A DNA stretch of 64,000 nucleotides from Chamaelirium japonicum (lineage: Eukaryota; Streptophyta; Magnoliopsida; Liliales; Melanthiaceae): contig OX393549.1 of the NCBI GenBank assembly GCA_947650365.1, positions 30,843,209-30,907,208 on the forward strand, in the 5' to 3' direction. Of this stretch, positions 14,001-29,378 are shown piece by piece. The notes below the pieces were generated by a model. That model did not search any database. It saw only the letters and a program-made list of their open reading frames with translations, and was not told the origin of the DNA. The first letter of the stretch is position 1. Each line of letters begins with the position of its first letter. The position numbers and the translations under genes are program-made.

Positions 14001-17000
14001 ATTAGCACGATCCATTCTAATTCATTCGTACGATCCATTCTAATTCATTTGTACGATCCATTCTAATTCATTCGCACGATCCATTCTAATTCATTCATAG
14101 TATCCATTCTAATTCATTCATACGATCTATTCTAATTCTTTCGCACGAATGTATCCATTCTAATTCATTCGCACGAATGTATCAATTCTAATTCATTCGT
14201 ACGATCCATTCTAAATCATTCGTACGATCCATTCTAATTCATTCGTACGATCCATTCTAATTCATTCATACGATCTATTCTAATTCATTCATACAATCCA
14301 TTCTAATTCTTTCACACGATCCATTCTAATTCATTCGTACGATCCATTCTAATTCATTCGCACAATCCATTCTATTTCATTCGTATGATCCATTCTTACT
14401 CAATGGCATGATCCATTCTAATTCATTCGCACGAATGTATCCATTCTAATTCATTCGTACGAATCTATTCTAATTCATTCGTACAATCTATTCTATTTCA
14501 TTCGTACGATTCATTCTTACTCATTCGTATGATCCATTCTAATTCATTCGGATGAATGTATCCATTCTAATTTATTCGTACGATCCATTCTAATTCATTC
14601 GTACGATCCATTCTAATTCATTCATACGATCCATTCTAATTCATTCGTCCGATCCATTCTAATTCATTCGCACGAATGTATCCATTCTAATTCATTCGTA
14701 CGATCCATTCTAATTCATTCGTACGATCTATTCTAATTCATTCGTAAGATCCATTCTAATTCATTCATACGATCCATTCTAATTCATTCGTACGATCCAT
14801 TTTATTTCATTCGCATGAATGTATCCATTCTAGTTCATTCGTACGATCCATTCTAATTCATTCGTACGATCCATTCTAATTCATTCGCACGATCCATTCT
14901 AATTCATTCGTACGATCCATTCTAATTCATTGATACGATCCATTCTAATTCATTCGCACGAATGTATCCATTCTAATTCATTCATACGATCCATTCTAAT
15001 TCATTCGTACGATCCATTCTAATTCATTTGTACGATCCATTCTAATTCATTCGTACGTTCCATTCTAATTCATTAGCACGATCCATGCTAATTCATTTGT
15101 TCGATCAAATCTAATTCATTAGCACGATCCATTCTAATTCATTTGTACGATCCATTCTAATTCATTCGCACGATCCATTCTAATTCATTCGTACGATCCA
15201 TTCTAATTCATTCGCACGATCCATTCTAATTCATTCATAGGATCCAGTCTAATTCATTCATACAATCTGTTCTAATTCTTTCGCACGAATGTATCCATTC
15301 TAATTCATTCACACGAATGTATCCTTTCTAATTCATTCTTACGATTCATTCTAATTCATTCGCACAATCCATTCTATTTCATTCGTACGATCCATTCTTA
15401 CTCATTCGTATGATCCATTCTAATTCATTCGCACGAATGTATCCATAATGGATCATACGAATGAGTAAGAATGGATCGTACGAATGAAATAGAATGGATT
15501 GTGCGAATGAATTAGAATGGATCGTACGAATGAACTAGAATGGATACATTCGTGCAAATGAATTAGAATGGATCGTACGAATGAATTAGAATGGATCGTA
15601 CGAATGAATTAGAACGAATGAATTAGAATGGATACATTCGTGCGAATGAATTAGAATGGATCAGACGAATGAATTAGAAAGGATCGTACGAATGAGTAAG
15701 AATGGATCGTACGAATGAAATAGAATAGATCGTACGAATGAATTAGAATGGATCGTACGAAGGAATTAGAATCGATCGTACGTATGAATTAGAATGGATA
15801 TATTCGTGCAAATGAATTAGAATGGATCGTATGAATGTATTAGAATGGATCGTATGAGTGAATTAGAATGGATCGTACGAATGAATTAGAATGGATCGTA
15901 TGAATGAATTAGAATGGATACATTCGTGTGAATGAATTAGAATGGATCGTATGAATGAATTAGAATAGATTTTTTGAATGAATTAGAACTGATCGTACGA
16001 ATGAATTAGAATGGATACATTCGTGCGAATGAATTAGAATGGATTGTATGAATGAATTAGAATGGATCCTATGAATGAATTAGAATGGATCGTGTGAAAG
16101 AATTAGAATGGATTGTATGAATGAATTAGAATGGATCGTGCTAATGAATTAGAATGGAACGTACGAATGAATTAGAATGGATCGTGTGAAAGAATTAGAA
16201 TGGATTGTATGAATGAATTAGAATGAATTCGTACGATCGATTCGAATTCATTCGCACGATCCATTCTAATTCATTCATACGATCCATTCTAATTCATTCA
16301 TATAATCCATTCTAATTCTCTCACACGATCCATTCTAATTCATTCGTAGGATCCATTCTAATTCATTCGTACAATCTATTCTATTTCATTCGTACGCTCG
16401 AATATATCCATTCTAATCCATTCGTACGATCCATTCTAATTCATTCGCATGACTGTAACCATTCTAATTCATTCATACGATCCATTGTAGTTCATTCGCA
16501 CGATCCATTCTAATTCATTCGTACGACCAGTTCTAATTCATTCACAAAATCTATTCTAATTCATTCATACGATCCATTCTAATTCATTCACATGAATGTA
16601 TCCATTCTAATTCATTCATACGATCCATTCTATTCATTCGTACGATCCATTCTTACTCATTGGTACGATCCATTCTAATTCATTCGCACGATCCATTCTA
16701 ATTCATTCGTACAATCCATTCTAATTCATTCGTACGATCCATTCTAATTCATTTGTACGATCCATTCTAATTCATTCGCAAGATCCATTCTAATTCATTC
16801 GTACGATCCATTCTAATTCATTCGTACGATCCATTCTAATTCATTCGCACGAATGTATACATTCTAGTTCATTCGCACGATCCATTCTAATTCATTCGTA
16901 TGATCCATTCTAATTCATTCGCACGATCCATTCTAATTCATTCGTACGATCCATTCTAAGTCATTCATACGATCCATTCTAATTCATTCGTACGATCCAT

Positions 17001-18785
17001 TCTAATTCATTCGCACAAATGTATCCATTCTAATTCATTCGTACGATCCATTCTAATTCATTCGCACGATCCATTCTAATTCATTCGTACGATCCATTCT
17101 AATTCTTTCACATGATCCATTCTAATTCATTCGTACGATCCATTCTAATTCATTCGCACGATCCATTCTAATTCATTCGTACGATCCATATTAATTCATT
17201 CATACGATCCATTCTAATTCATTCGTACGATCCATTCTAATTCATTCGTCCGATCCATTCTAATTCATTCTATTCATTCTTACGATCCATTCTTACTCAT
17301 TGGTACGATCCATTCTAGTTCATTCGTACGATCCATTCTAATTCATTCGTACGATCCATTCTAATTCATTCGTACGATCCATTCTAATTCATTCGTACGA
17401 TCCATTCTAATTCATTCGTACGATCCATTCTAATTCATTCGTAAGATCCATTCTAATTCATTCGTACGATCCATTCTAATTCATTCGTACGATCATTTCT
17501 TGTTCATTCGCACAATCCATTCTAATTCATTCGCACGAATGTATCCATTCTAATTCATTCGTACGATCCATTCTAATTCATTCGTATGATCCATTCTAAT
17601 TAATTCGTATGATCCATTCTAATTCATTCGTACGATCCATTCTAATTCATTCATACAATCCATTCTAATTCATTCGCACAAATGTATCCATTCTAATTAA
17701 TTCGTACGATCCATTCTAATTCATTCGTACGATCCATTCTAATTCATTCGCACAATCCATTCTATTTCATTCGTACGATCCATTCTTACTCATTGGTACG
17801 ATCCATTCTAATTCATTCGCACGAATGTATCCATTCTAATTCATTCGTACGAATCCATTCTAATTCATTCGTACAATCTATTCTATTTCATTCGTACGAT
17901 CCATTCTTACTCATTCGTATGATCCATTCTAATTCATTCGGACGAATGTATCCATTCTAATTTATTCGTACGATCCATTCTAATTCATTCGTACGATCCA
18001 TTCTAATTCATTCGTCCGATCCATTCTAATTCATTCGCACGAATGTATCCATTCTAATTCATTCGTGCGGTCCATTCTAATTCATTCGCACAATCCATTC
18101 TATTTCATTTGTACGATCCATTCTTACTCATTCGTATGATCCATTATGGATACATTCGTGCGAATGAATTAGAATGGATCATACAAATGAGTAAGAATGG
18201 ATCGTACGAATGAAATAGAATGGATTGTGTGAATGAATTAGAATGGATCGTACGAATGAATTAGAATGTATCGTGTGAAAGAATTAGAATGGATTTTATG
18301 AATGAATTAGAATAGATCGTATGAATGAATTAGAATGGATTGTACGAATGAATTAGAATAGATCGTACGAATGAATTAGAATGGATCGTACGAATAAATT
18401 AGAATGGATACATTCGTCCGAATGAATTAGAATGGATCATACGAATGAGTAAGAATGGATCGTACGAATGAAATAGAATAGATTGTACGAATGAATTAGA
18501 ATGGATCCTACGAATGAATTAGAATAGATCGTGTGAAAGAATTAGAATGGATTGTATGAATGAATTAGAATGAATTCGTGCGATCCATTCGAATTCATTC
18601 GCACGATCCATTCTAATTCATTCATACGATCCATTCTAATTCATTCATACAATCCATTCTAATTCTTTCACACGATCCATTCTAATTCATTCGTAGGATC
18701 CATTCTAATTCATTCGTACAATCTATTCTATTTCATTCGTACGATCCATTCTTACTCATTCGTATGATCCATTCTAATTCATTCG
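11063..18785. repeat. 7.88-kb higher-order block, copy 2
   Basis: This is the tandem neighbour of copy 1 with the same order of orientation blocks: plus 11122-12712, minus to 13467, plus to 13872, minus to 15446, plus to 16227, minus to 18145, plus to 18574, then minus. It has private differences from copy 1, such as CGTGCAAATG near 15554, ATCAGACG near 15661 and a rearranged stretch at about 16080-16150. Those differences recur in the next block, so this copy was the template for the 4.2-kb duplication that follows. Confidence 0.85.
13439..13496. repeat. Junction class J3: 58-bp perfect palindrome
   Basis: A minus monomer and a plus monomer meet at GTACGATCGTAC (13462-13473), and the pairing continues without mismatch for 29 bp on each side. 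A second perfect copy is at 55431-55488. Copies at about 5607 and 30694 have the same centre with one or a few arm mismatches. Arms this long without a spacer could extrude as a cruciform or hairpin. Confidence 0.87.
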
Positions 18786-21700
18786 GACGAATGTATCCAT
18801 TCTAATTTATTCGTACGATCCATTCTAATTCATTCGTACGATCCATTCTAATTCATTCATACGATCTATTCTAATTCATTCGTCCGATCCATTCTAATTC
18901 ATTCGCACGAATGTATCCATTCTAATTCATTCGTACGATCCATTCTAATTCATTCGTACGATCCATTCTAATTCATTCGTAAGATCCATTCTAATTCATT
19001 CATACGATCCATTCTAATTCATTCGTACGATCCATTCTATTTCATTCGCACGAATGTATCCATTCTAGTTCATTCGTACGATCCATTCTAATTCATTCGT
19101 ACGATCCATTCTAATTCATTCGCACGATCCATTCTAATTCATTCGTACGATCCATTCTAATTCATTCATACGATCCATTCTAATTCATTCGCACGAATGT
19201 ATCCATTCTAATTCATTCATACGATCCATTCTAATTCATTCGTACGATCCATTCTAATTCATTCGTACGATCCATTCTAATTCATTCGTACGTTCCATTC
19301 TAATTCATTAGCACGATCCATGCTAATTCATTTGTTCGATCAATTCTAATTCATTAGCACGATCCATTCTAATTCATTTGTACGATCCATTCTAATTCAT
19401 TTGCACGATCCATTCTAATTCATTCGTACGATCCATTCTAATTCATTCGCACGATCCATTCTAATTCATTCATAGGATCCATTCTAATTCATTCATACGA
19501 TCTATTCTAATTCTTTCGCACGAATGTATCCATTCTAATTCATTCACACGAATGTATCCATTCTAATTCATTCTTACGATTCATTCTAATTCATTCGCAC
19601 AATCCATTCTATTTCATTCGTACGATCCATTCTTACTCATTCGTATGATCCATTCTAATTCATTCGCACGAATGTATCCATAATGGATCATACGAATGAG
19701 TAAGAATGGATCGTACGAATGAAATAGAATGGATTGTGCGAATGAATTAGAATGGATCGTACGAATGAACTAGAATGGATACATTCGTGCAAATGAATTA
19801 GAATGGATCGTACGAATGAATTAGAATGGATCGTACGAATGAATTAGAACGAATGAATTAGAATGGATACATTCGTGCGAATGAATTAGAATGGATCAGA
19901 CGAATGAATTAGAAAGGATCGTACGAATGAGTAAGAATGGATCGTACGAATGAAATAGAATAGATCGTACGAATGAATTAGAATGGATCGTACGAAGGAA
20001 TTAGAATCGATCGTACGAATGAATTAGAATGGATATATTCGTGCAAATGAATTAGAATGGATCGTATGAATGTATTAGAATGGATCGTATGAGTGAATTA
20101 GAATGGATCGTACGAATGAATTAGAATGGATCGTATGAATGAATTAGAATGGATACATTCGTGTGAATGAATTAGAATGGATCGTATGAATGAATTAGAA
20201 TAGATTTTTTGAATGAATTAGAACTGATCGTACGAATGAATTAGAATGGATACATTCGTGCGAATGAATTAGAATGGATTGTATGAATGAATTAGAATGG
20301 ATCCTATGAATGAATTAGAATGGATCATGTGAAAGAATTAGAATGGATTGTATGAATGAATTAGAATGGATCGTGCTAATGAATTAGAATGGAACGTACG
20401 AATGAATTAGAATGGATCGTGTGAAAGAATTAGAATGGATTGTATGAATGAATTCGTACGATCGATTCGAATTCATTCGCACGATCCATTCTAATTCATT
20501 CATTCGATCCATTCTAATTCATTCATATAATCCATTCTAATTCTCTCACACGATCCATTCTAATTCATTCGTAGGATCCATTCTAATTCATTCGTACAAT
20601 CTATTCTATTTCATTCGTACGCTCGAATGTATCCATTCTAATCCATTCGTACGATCCATTCTAATTCATTCGCATGACTGTAACCATTCTAATTCATTCA
20701 TACGATCCATTGTAATTTATTCGCACGATCCATTCTAATTCATTCGTACGACCAGTTCTAATTCATTCACAAAATCTATTCTAATTCATTCATACGATCC
20801 ATTCTAATTCATTCACACGAATGTATCCATTCTAATTCATTCATACGATCCATTCTATTCATTCGTACGATCCATTCTTACTCATTGGTACGATCCATTC
20901 TAATTCATTCGCACGATCCATTCTAATTCATTCGTACGATCCATTCTAATTCATTCGTACGATCCATTCTAATTCATTTGTACGATCCATTCTAATTCAT
21001 TCGCAAGATCCATTCTAATTCATTCGTACGATCCATTCTAATTCATTCGTACGATCCATTCTAATTCATTCGCACGAATGTATACATTCTAGTTCATTCG
21101 TACGATCCATTCTAATTCATTCATACGATCCATTCTAATTCATTCGTACGATCCATTCTAATTCATTCGCACAAATGTATCCATTCTAATTCATTCGTAC
21201 GATCCATTCTAATTCATTCGCTCGATCCATTCTAATTCATTCGTACGATCCATTCTAATTCTTTCACATGATCCATTCTAATTCATTCGTACGATCCATT
21301 CTAATTCATTCGCACGATCCATTCTAATTCATTCGTACGATCCATATTAATTCATTCATACGATCCATTCTAATTCATTCGTACGATCCATTCTAATTCA
21401 TTCGTCCGATCCATTCTAATTCATTCTATTCATTCGTACGATCCATTCTTACTCATTGGTACGATCCATTCTAGTTCATTCGTACGATCCATTCTAATTC
21501 ATTCGTACGATCCATTCTAATTCATTCGTACGATCCATTCTAATTCATTCGTACGATCCATTTTAATTCATTCGTAAGATCCATTCTAATTCATTCGTAC
21601 GATCCATTCTAATTCATTCGTCCGATCATTTCTTATTCATTCGCACAATCCATTCTAATTCATTCGCACGAATGTATCCATTCTAATTCATTCGTACGAT

Positions 21701-22920
21701 CCATTCTAATTCATTCGTATGATCCATTCTAATTAATTCGTATGATCCATTCTAATTAATTCGTACGATCCATTCTAATTCATTCATACAATCCATTCTA
21801 ATTCATTCGCACGAATGTATCCATTCTAATTAATTCGTACGATCCATTCTAATTCATTCGTACGATCCATTCTAATTCATTCGCACAATCCATTCTATTT
21901 CATTCGTACGATCCATTCTTACTCATTGGTACGATCCATTCTAATTCATTCGCACGAATGTATCCATTCTAATTCATTCGTACGAATCCATTCTAATTCA
22001 TTCGTACAATCTATTCTATTTCATTCGTACGATCCATTCTTACTCATTCGTATGATCCATTCTAATTCATTCGGACGAATGTATCCATTCTAATTTATTC
22101 GTACGATCCATTCTAATTCATTCGTACGATCCATTCTAATTCATTCGTCCGATCCATTCTAATTCATTCGCACGAATGTATCCATTCTAATTCATTCGTG
22201 CGGTCCATTCTAATTCATTCGCACAATCCATTCTATTTCATTTGTACGATCCATTCTTACTCATTCGTATGATCCATTATGGATACATTCGTGCGAATGA
22301 ATTAGAATGGATCATACAAATGAGTAAGAATGGATCGTACGAATGAAATAGAATGAATTGTGCGAATGAATTAGAATGGATCGTACGAATGAATTAGAAT
22401 GTATCGTGTGAAAGAATTAGAATGGATTTTATGAATGAATTAGAATAGATCGTATGAATGAATTAGAATGGATTGTACGAATGAATTAGAATAGATCGTA
22501 CGAATGAATTAGAATGGATCGTACGAATAAATTAGAATGGATACATTCGTCCGAATGAATTAGAATGGATCATACGAATGAGTAAGAATGGATTGCACGA
22601 ATGAAATAGAATAGATTGTACGAATGAATTAGAATGGATCCTACGAATGAATTAGAATAGATCGTGTGAAAGAATTAGAATGGATTGTATGAATGAATTA
22701 GAATGAATTCATGCGATCCATTAGAATTCATTCGCACAATCCATTCTAATTCATTCATACGATCCATTCTAATTCATTCATACAATCCATTCTAATTCTT
22801 TCACACGATCCATTCTAATTCATTCGTAGGATCCATTCTAATTCATTCGTACAATCTATTCTATTTCATTCGTACGATCCATTCTTACTCATTCGTATGA
22901 TCCATTCTAATTCATTCTGA
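18786..22920. repeat. 4.2-kb tandem duplicate of 14551-18785
   Basis: It matches 14551-18785 with an offset of 4235 bp at the start (14551 to 18786; J2 15443 to 19678). The offset shrinks to 4133 bp near the end (J2' 18141 to 22274), meaning about 100 bp was lost on the way, mostly near 21090-21130. Blocks are minus to 19681, plus to 20452, minus to 22277, plus to 22707 and minus. After 22920 the sequence resumes what followed position 10930 in copy 1, as expected if this segment was inserted by tandem duplication. Confidence 0.83.
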
Positions 22921-24934
22921 CGAATGTATCTATTCTAATTTATTCGTACGATCCATTCTAATTCATTCGTACGATCTATTCTAATTCATTCATACGATCC
23001 ATTCTAATTCATTCCTACGATCTATTCTAATTCATTCATACGAGTCATTCTAATTCATTCGCACGATCCATTCTAATTCATTCGTACGATCCATTCTAAT
23101 TCATTCGCACGAATATATCCATTCTAGTTCATTCGTACGATCCATTCTAATTCATTCGTATGATCCATTCTAATTCATTCGTACGATCCATTCTAATTCA
23201 TTCACACGATCCATTCTAATTCACTCATACGATCCATTCTAATACATTCATACGATCCATTCTAATTCATTTGCACGAATATATCCATTCTAATTCATTC
23301 GTATTTCACACGATCCATTTTAATTCATTTGTAGGATCCATTCTAATTCATTCGTACAATCTATTCTATTTCATTCGTACGATCCATTCTTACTCATTCG
23401 TATGATCCATTCTAATTCATTCGGACGAATGTATCCATTCTAATTTATTCGTACGATCCATTCTAATTCATTCGTACGATCCATTCTAATTCATTCGTAC
23501 GATCCATTCTTACTCATTCGTACGATCCATTCTAATTCATTCGTACGATCCATTCTAATTCATTCGCACAATCTATTCTAATTCATTCGTACGATCCATT
23601 CTAATTCATTCGTACGATCCCTTCTAATTCATTCGTCCGATCCATTCTAATTCATTCGCACGAATGTATCCATTCTAATTCATTCGTACGATCCATTCTA
23701 ATCCATTATAATTCTTTCACAAAATCTATTCTAATTCATTCATACGATCCATTCTAATTCATTCACACGAATGTATCCATTCTAATTCATTCATACGATC
23801 CATTCTATTCATTCGTACGATCCATTCTTACTCATTGGTACGATCCATTCTAATTCATTCGCACGATCCATTCTAATTCATTCGTATAATCCATTCTAAT
23901 TCATTCGTACGATCCATTCTAATTCATTTGTACGATCCATTCTAATTCATTCGTAAGATCCATTCTAATTCATTCGTACGATCCATTCTAATTCATTCGC
24001 ACGATCCATTCTAATTCATTCGTACGATCCAATCTAATTCATTCGCACGATCTGTTCTTATTCATTCGCACAATCCATTCTAATTCATTCGTATGATCCA
24101 TTCTAATTAATTCGTATGATCCATTCTAATTCATTCGTACGATCCATTCTAATTCATTCGTACGTAGGATCCATTTTAATTCATTCGTACAATCTATTCT
24201 AATACATTTGTACGATCCATTCTAATTCATTCGCATGAATGTAACCATTCTAATTCATTCATTAGATCCATTCTAATTCATTCGTACGATCCATTCTAAT
24301 TCATTCATCCGATCCATTCTAATTCATTCGCACGAATGTATCCATTCTAATTCATTCGTAAGATCCATTCTAATTCATTCGTAAGATCCATTCTAATTCA
24401 TTCGTACGATCCATTCTAATTCATTCGTACGATCCATTCTAATTCATTCGCACGAATGTATCCATTCTAGTTCATTCGTACGATCCATTCTAATTCATTC
24501 GTACGATTCATTCTAATTCATTCGCACGATCCATTCTAATTCATTCGTACGATCCATTCGAATTCATTCGCACGATCTGTTCTTATTCATTCGCACAATC
24601 CATTCTAATTCATTCGCACGAATGTATCCATTCTAATTCATTCGTACGATCCATTCTAATTCATTCGCACAAATGTATCCATTCTAATTCATTCGTACGA
24701 TCCATTCTAATTCATTCGCACAATCCATTCTAATTCATTCGTGCGATCCATTCTAATTCTTTCACACAATCCACACTAATTCATTCGTACGATCCATTCT
24801 AATTCATTCGCATGATCCATTCTAATTAATTCATAGGATCCATTCTAATTCATTCATACGATCTATTCTAATTCTTTCTCACGAATGTAGCCATTCTAAT
24901 TCATTCGCACGAATGTATCCATTCTAATTCATTC
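22921..24934 (-). repeat. Satellite region 5: minus-strand mosaic block
   Basis: A long minus run without a strand switch. Its start follows copy 1 (positions 10930-11085) to about 23095. It then becomes a patchwork of short pieces seen elsewhere: for example the stretch at about 23710-23850 repeats 8700-8830, 16540-16660 and 20765-20890. Irregular joins such as CGTATTTCACACG near 23300 and CGTACGTAGG near 24160 break the 23-bp phase and look like deletion or recombination scars. Confidence 0.75.
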
Positions 24935-27900
24935 AGAATGGATACATTCGTCCGAATGAATTAAAATGGATCATACGAATGAGTAAGAATGGATCGTACG
25001 AATGAAATAGAATAGATTGTACAAATGAATTAGAATGGATTCGTACGAATGAATTAGAATGGATACATTCGTGCGAATGAATTAGAATGGATCGTACCAA
25101 TGAGTAAGAATGGATCGTACGAATGAAATAGAATGGATTGTGCGAATGAATTAGAATGGATCATACGAATGAATTAGAATGGATCGTACGAATTAATTAG
25201 AATGGATACATTCGTGCGAATGAATTAGAATGGATTGTATGAATGAATTAGAATGGATCGTACGAATGAATTAGAATGGATCATACGAATTAATTAGAAT
25301 GGATCATACGAATGAATTAGAATGGATCGTACGAATGAATTTGAATGGATCGTACGAATGAATTAGAATGGATACATTCGTGCGAATGAATTAGAATGGA
25401 TTGTGCGAATGAATAAGAACAGATCGTGCGAATGAATTAGAATGGATCGTATGAATGAATTAGAATGGATCATGCGAATGAATTAGAATGGATCGTACAA
25501 ATGAATTAGAATGGATACATTTGTGCGAATGAATTAGAATGGATCGTACGAATGAATTAGAATGGATCGTATGAATGAATTAGAATGGATCGTACGAATG
25601 AATTAGAATGGATCCTGTGAATGAATTAGAATGGATAGTACGAATGAATTAGAATGGATCATACGAATGAACTAGAATGGATACATTCGTGCGAATAAAT
25701 TAGAATGGATCGTACGAATGAATTAGAATGGATCGTACGAATGAATTAGAATGGATCTTACGAATGAATTAGAATGGATCATATGAATGAATAAGAATGG
25801 ATCGTACGGATGAATTAGAATGGATCTTACGAATGAAATAGAATAGATTGTACAAATGAATTAGAATGGATTCGTACGAATCAATTAGAATAGATACATT
25901 CGTGCGAATGAATTTGAATGGATCGTACCAATGAGTAAGAATGGATCGTACGAATGAAATAGAATGGATTGTGCGAATGAATTAGAATGGATTGCACGAA
26001 TGTATCCATTCTAATTCATTCGTACGATCCATTCTAATTCATTCGTACGATCCATTCTAATTCATTCGTATGATCCATTCTAATTAATTCGTATGATCTA
26101 TTCTAATTCATTCGTACGATCCATTCTAATTCATTCATACAATCCATTATAATTCATTCATACGATCCATTCTAATTCACTCATACGATCCATTCTAATA
26201 CATTCATACGATCCATTCTAATTCATTTGCACGAATATATCCATTCTAATTCATTCGTACGATCCATTCTAATTCCTTCGTACGATCCATTCTAATTTAT
26301 TCGTACGATCTATTCTAATTCATTCGTACGATCCATTCTAATTCATTCGTACGATCCATTCTAATTGATTCGTTCGATCCATTCTAATTCATTCGTACAA
26401 TCTATTCTAATTTATTCGTACGAATGGATACATTCGTGTGAATGAATTAGAATGGATCGTACGAATGAGTAAGAATGGATCGTACGAATGAAATAGAATG
26501 GATTGCACGAATGAATTAGAATGGATCGTACGAATGAATTAGAATGGATCGTACGAAGGAATTAGAATGGATCGTACGAATGAATTAGAATGGATCGTAC
26601 GAATAAATTAGAATAGATCGTACGAATGAATTAGAATGGATCGTACGAAGGAATTAGAATGGATCGTATGAATGAATTAGAATGGATCGTGCTAATGAAT
26701 TAGAATTGATCGAACGAATGAATTAGCATGGATCGTGCTAATGAATTAGAATGGAACGTACGAATGAATTAGAATGGATCGTGTGAAAGAATTAGAATGG
26801 ATTGTATGAATGAATTAGAATGAATTCGTACGATCCATTCGAATTCAATTGCACGATCCATTCTAATTCATTCATACGATCCATTCTAATTCATTCATAC
26901 AATCCATTCTAATTCTTTCACACTATCCATTCTAATTCATTCATAGGATCCATTCTAATTCATTCGTACAGTCTATTCTATTTCATTCGTACGATCCATT
27001 CTTACTCATTAGTATGATCCATTCTAATTCATTCGGACGAATGTATCCATTCTAATTTTATCGTACGATCCATTCTAATTCATTCGTACGATCTATTCTA
27101 ATTCATTCGTACGATCTATTCTAATTCATTCGTACGATCCATTCTAATTTCATTCGTACGATCCATTCTAATTCATTCGCTCGAATGTATCCATTCTAAT
27201 CCATTCGTACGATCCATTCTAATCCATTCGTACGATCCATTCTAATTCATTCACATGAATGTAACCATTCTAATTCATTCATTTGATCCATTCTAATTCA
27301 TTCGTACGATCCATTCTAATTCATTCGTCCGATTCATTCTAATTCATTCGCACGAATGTATCCATTCTAATTCATTCGTACGATCCATTCTAATTCATTC
27401 GTACGATCCATTCTAATTCTTTCGTAAGATCCATTCTAATTCATTCGTACGATCCATTCTAATTCATTCGTACGATCCATTCTAATTTATTCGCACGAAT
27501 GTATCCATTCTAGTTCATTCGTACGATCCATTCTAATTCATTCGTACGATCAATTCTAATTCATTCGCACGATCCATTCTAATTCATTCGTACGATCAAT
27601 TCTAATTCATTCGCACGAATGTATCCATTCTAATTCATTCGTACGATCCTGAATTAGAATGGATCGTACGAATGAATTAGAATGGATCGTACGAATGAAT
27701 TAGAATGGATCATATTAATGAATTAGAATGGATCGTACGAATGAATTAGAATGGATCGTACGAATGAATTAGAATGGATCTTACGAATGGATTAGAATGG
27801 ATACATTCGTGCGAATGAATTAAAATGGATCGGACGAATGAATTAGAATGGATCGTACGAATGAATTAGAATGGATCAAATGAATGAATTAGAATCGTTA

Positions 27901-29378
27901 CATTCATGCGAATGAATTAGAATGGATCATACGAATGGATTAGAATGGATCGTACGAATGGATTAGAATGGATACATTCGAGCGAATGAATTAGAATGGA
28001 TCGTACGAATGAAATTAGAATGGATCGTACGAATGAATTAGAATAGATCGTACGAATGAAGTAGAATGGATCATACGAATGAATTAGAATGGATCGTGTG
28101 AAAGAATTAGAATGGGTCGTACGAATGAATTAGAATGGATCGTGCGAATGAATTAGAATGGATCATACGAATGAATTAGAATGGATCGTGCTAATGAATT
28201 AGAATTGATCGAACGAATGAATTAGCATGGATCGAGCATTCGTACGATCCATTCTAATTCATTCGTAAGATCCATTCTAATTAATTCGTACGATCCATTC
28301 TAATTCATTCGTACGATCCATTCTAATTCATTCGCACGAATGTATCCATTCTAGTTCATTCGTACGATCCATTCTAATTCATTCGTACGATCCATTCTAA
28401 TTCATTCATACGATCTATTCTAATTCATTCATGCAATCCATTCTAATTCTTTCACACGATCCATTCTAATTCATTTGTACGATCCATTCTAATTCATTCG
28501 CACAATCCATTCTATTTCATTCGTACGATCCATTCTTACTCATTCGTATGATCCATTCTAATTCATTCGCACGAATGTATCCATAATGGATCATACGAAT
28601 GAGTAAGAATGGATCGTACGAATGAAATAGAATGGATTGTGCGAATGAATTAGAATGGGCCGTATGAATGAATTAGAATGGATACATTCGTGCGAATGAA
28701 TTAGAATGGATCGGACGAATGAATTAGAATAGATCGTACGAATGAATTAGAATGGATCGTACGAATGAATTAGAATAGATCGTACGAATAAATTAGAATG
28801 GATACATTCGTCCGAATGAATTAGAATGGATCATACGAATGAGTAAGAATGGATCGTACGAATGAAATAGAATAGATTGTACGAATGAATTAGAATGGAT
28901 CGTGTGAATAAATTAGAATGGATCGTACGAATGAATTAGAATGGATCGTACGAATGAATTAGAATGGATCGTGCGAATGAATTAGAATGGATCATATTAA
29001 TGAATGAGAATGGATCATACGAATGAATTAGAATGGATACATTCGTGCGAATGAATTAGAATGGATCGTGCGAATCCATTAGACTGGATCATGCGAATGA
29101 ATAAGAATGGATCATACTAATGAATTAGAATGGATCGTACGAATTAATTAGAATGGATACATTCGTGCGAATGAATTAGAATGGATTGTATGAATGAATT
29201 AGAATGGATCGTACGAATGAATTAGAATGGATCATACGAATGAATTAGAATGGATCGTACAAATGAATTAGAATGGATCGTACAAATAAACTAGAATGGA
29301 TCGTACGAATGAACTAGAATGGATACATTCGTGCAAATGAATTAGAATGGATCGTACGAATGAATTAGAATGGTCGTA
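24935..29378. repeat. Satellite region 6: alternating blocks with unique joins
   Basis: Blocks are plus 24935-25995, minus to 26419, plus to 26824, minus to 27649, plus to 28236, minus to 28585 and plus to 29378. Switches at 24935, 25995, 28236 and 29378 are not shared with other places in the window. Those at 26417 (J4), 26822 (J1), 27649 (J8) and 28581 (J2) are recurrent types. It holds a higher share of one-off junctions than the left 23 kb. Confidence 0.78.
27641..27668. repeat. Junction class J8 (GATCCTGAATTAG)
   Basis: A minus linker (GTACGATCC) joins a plus core missing its first bases (TGAATTAGAATGG) at 27649. The exact reverse complement, CTAATTCAGGATC, forms the switch at 51544, about 23.9 kb away. 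Confidence 0.82.
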
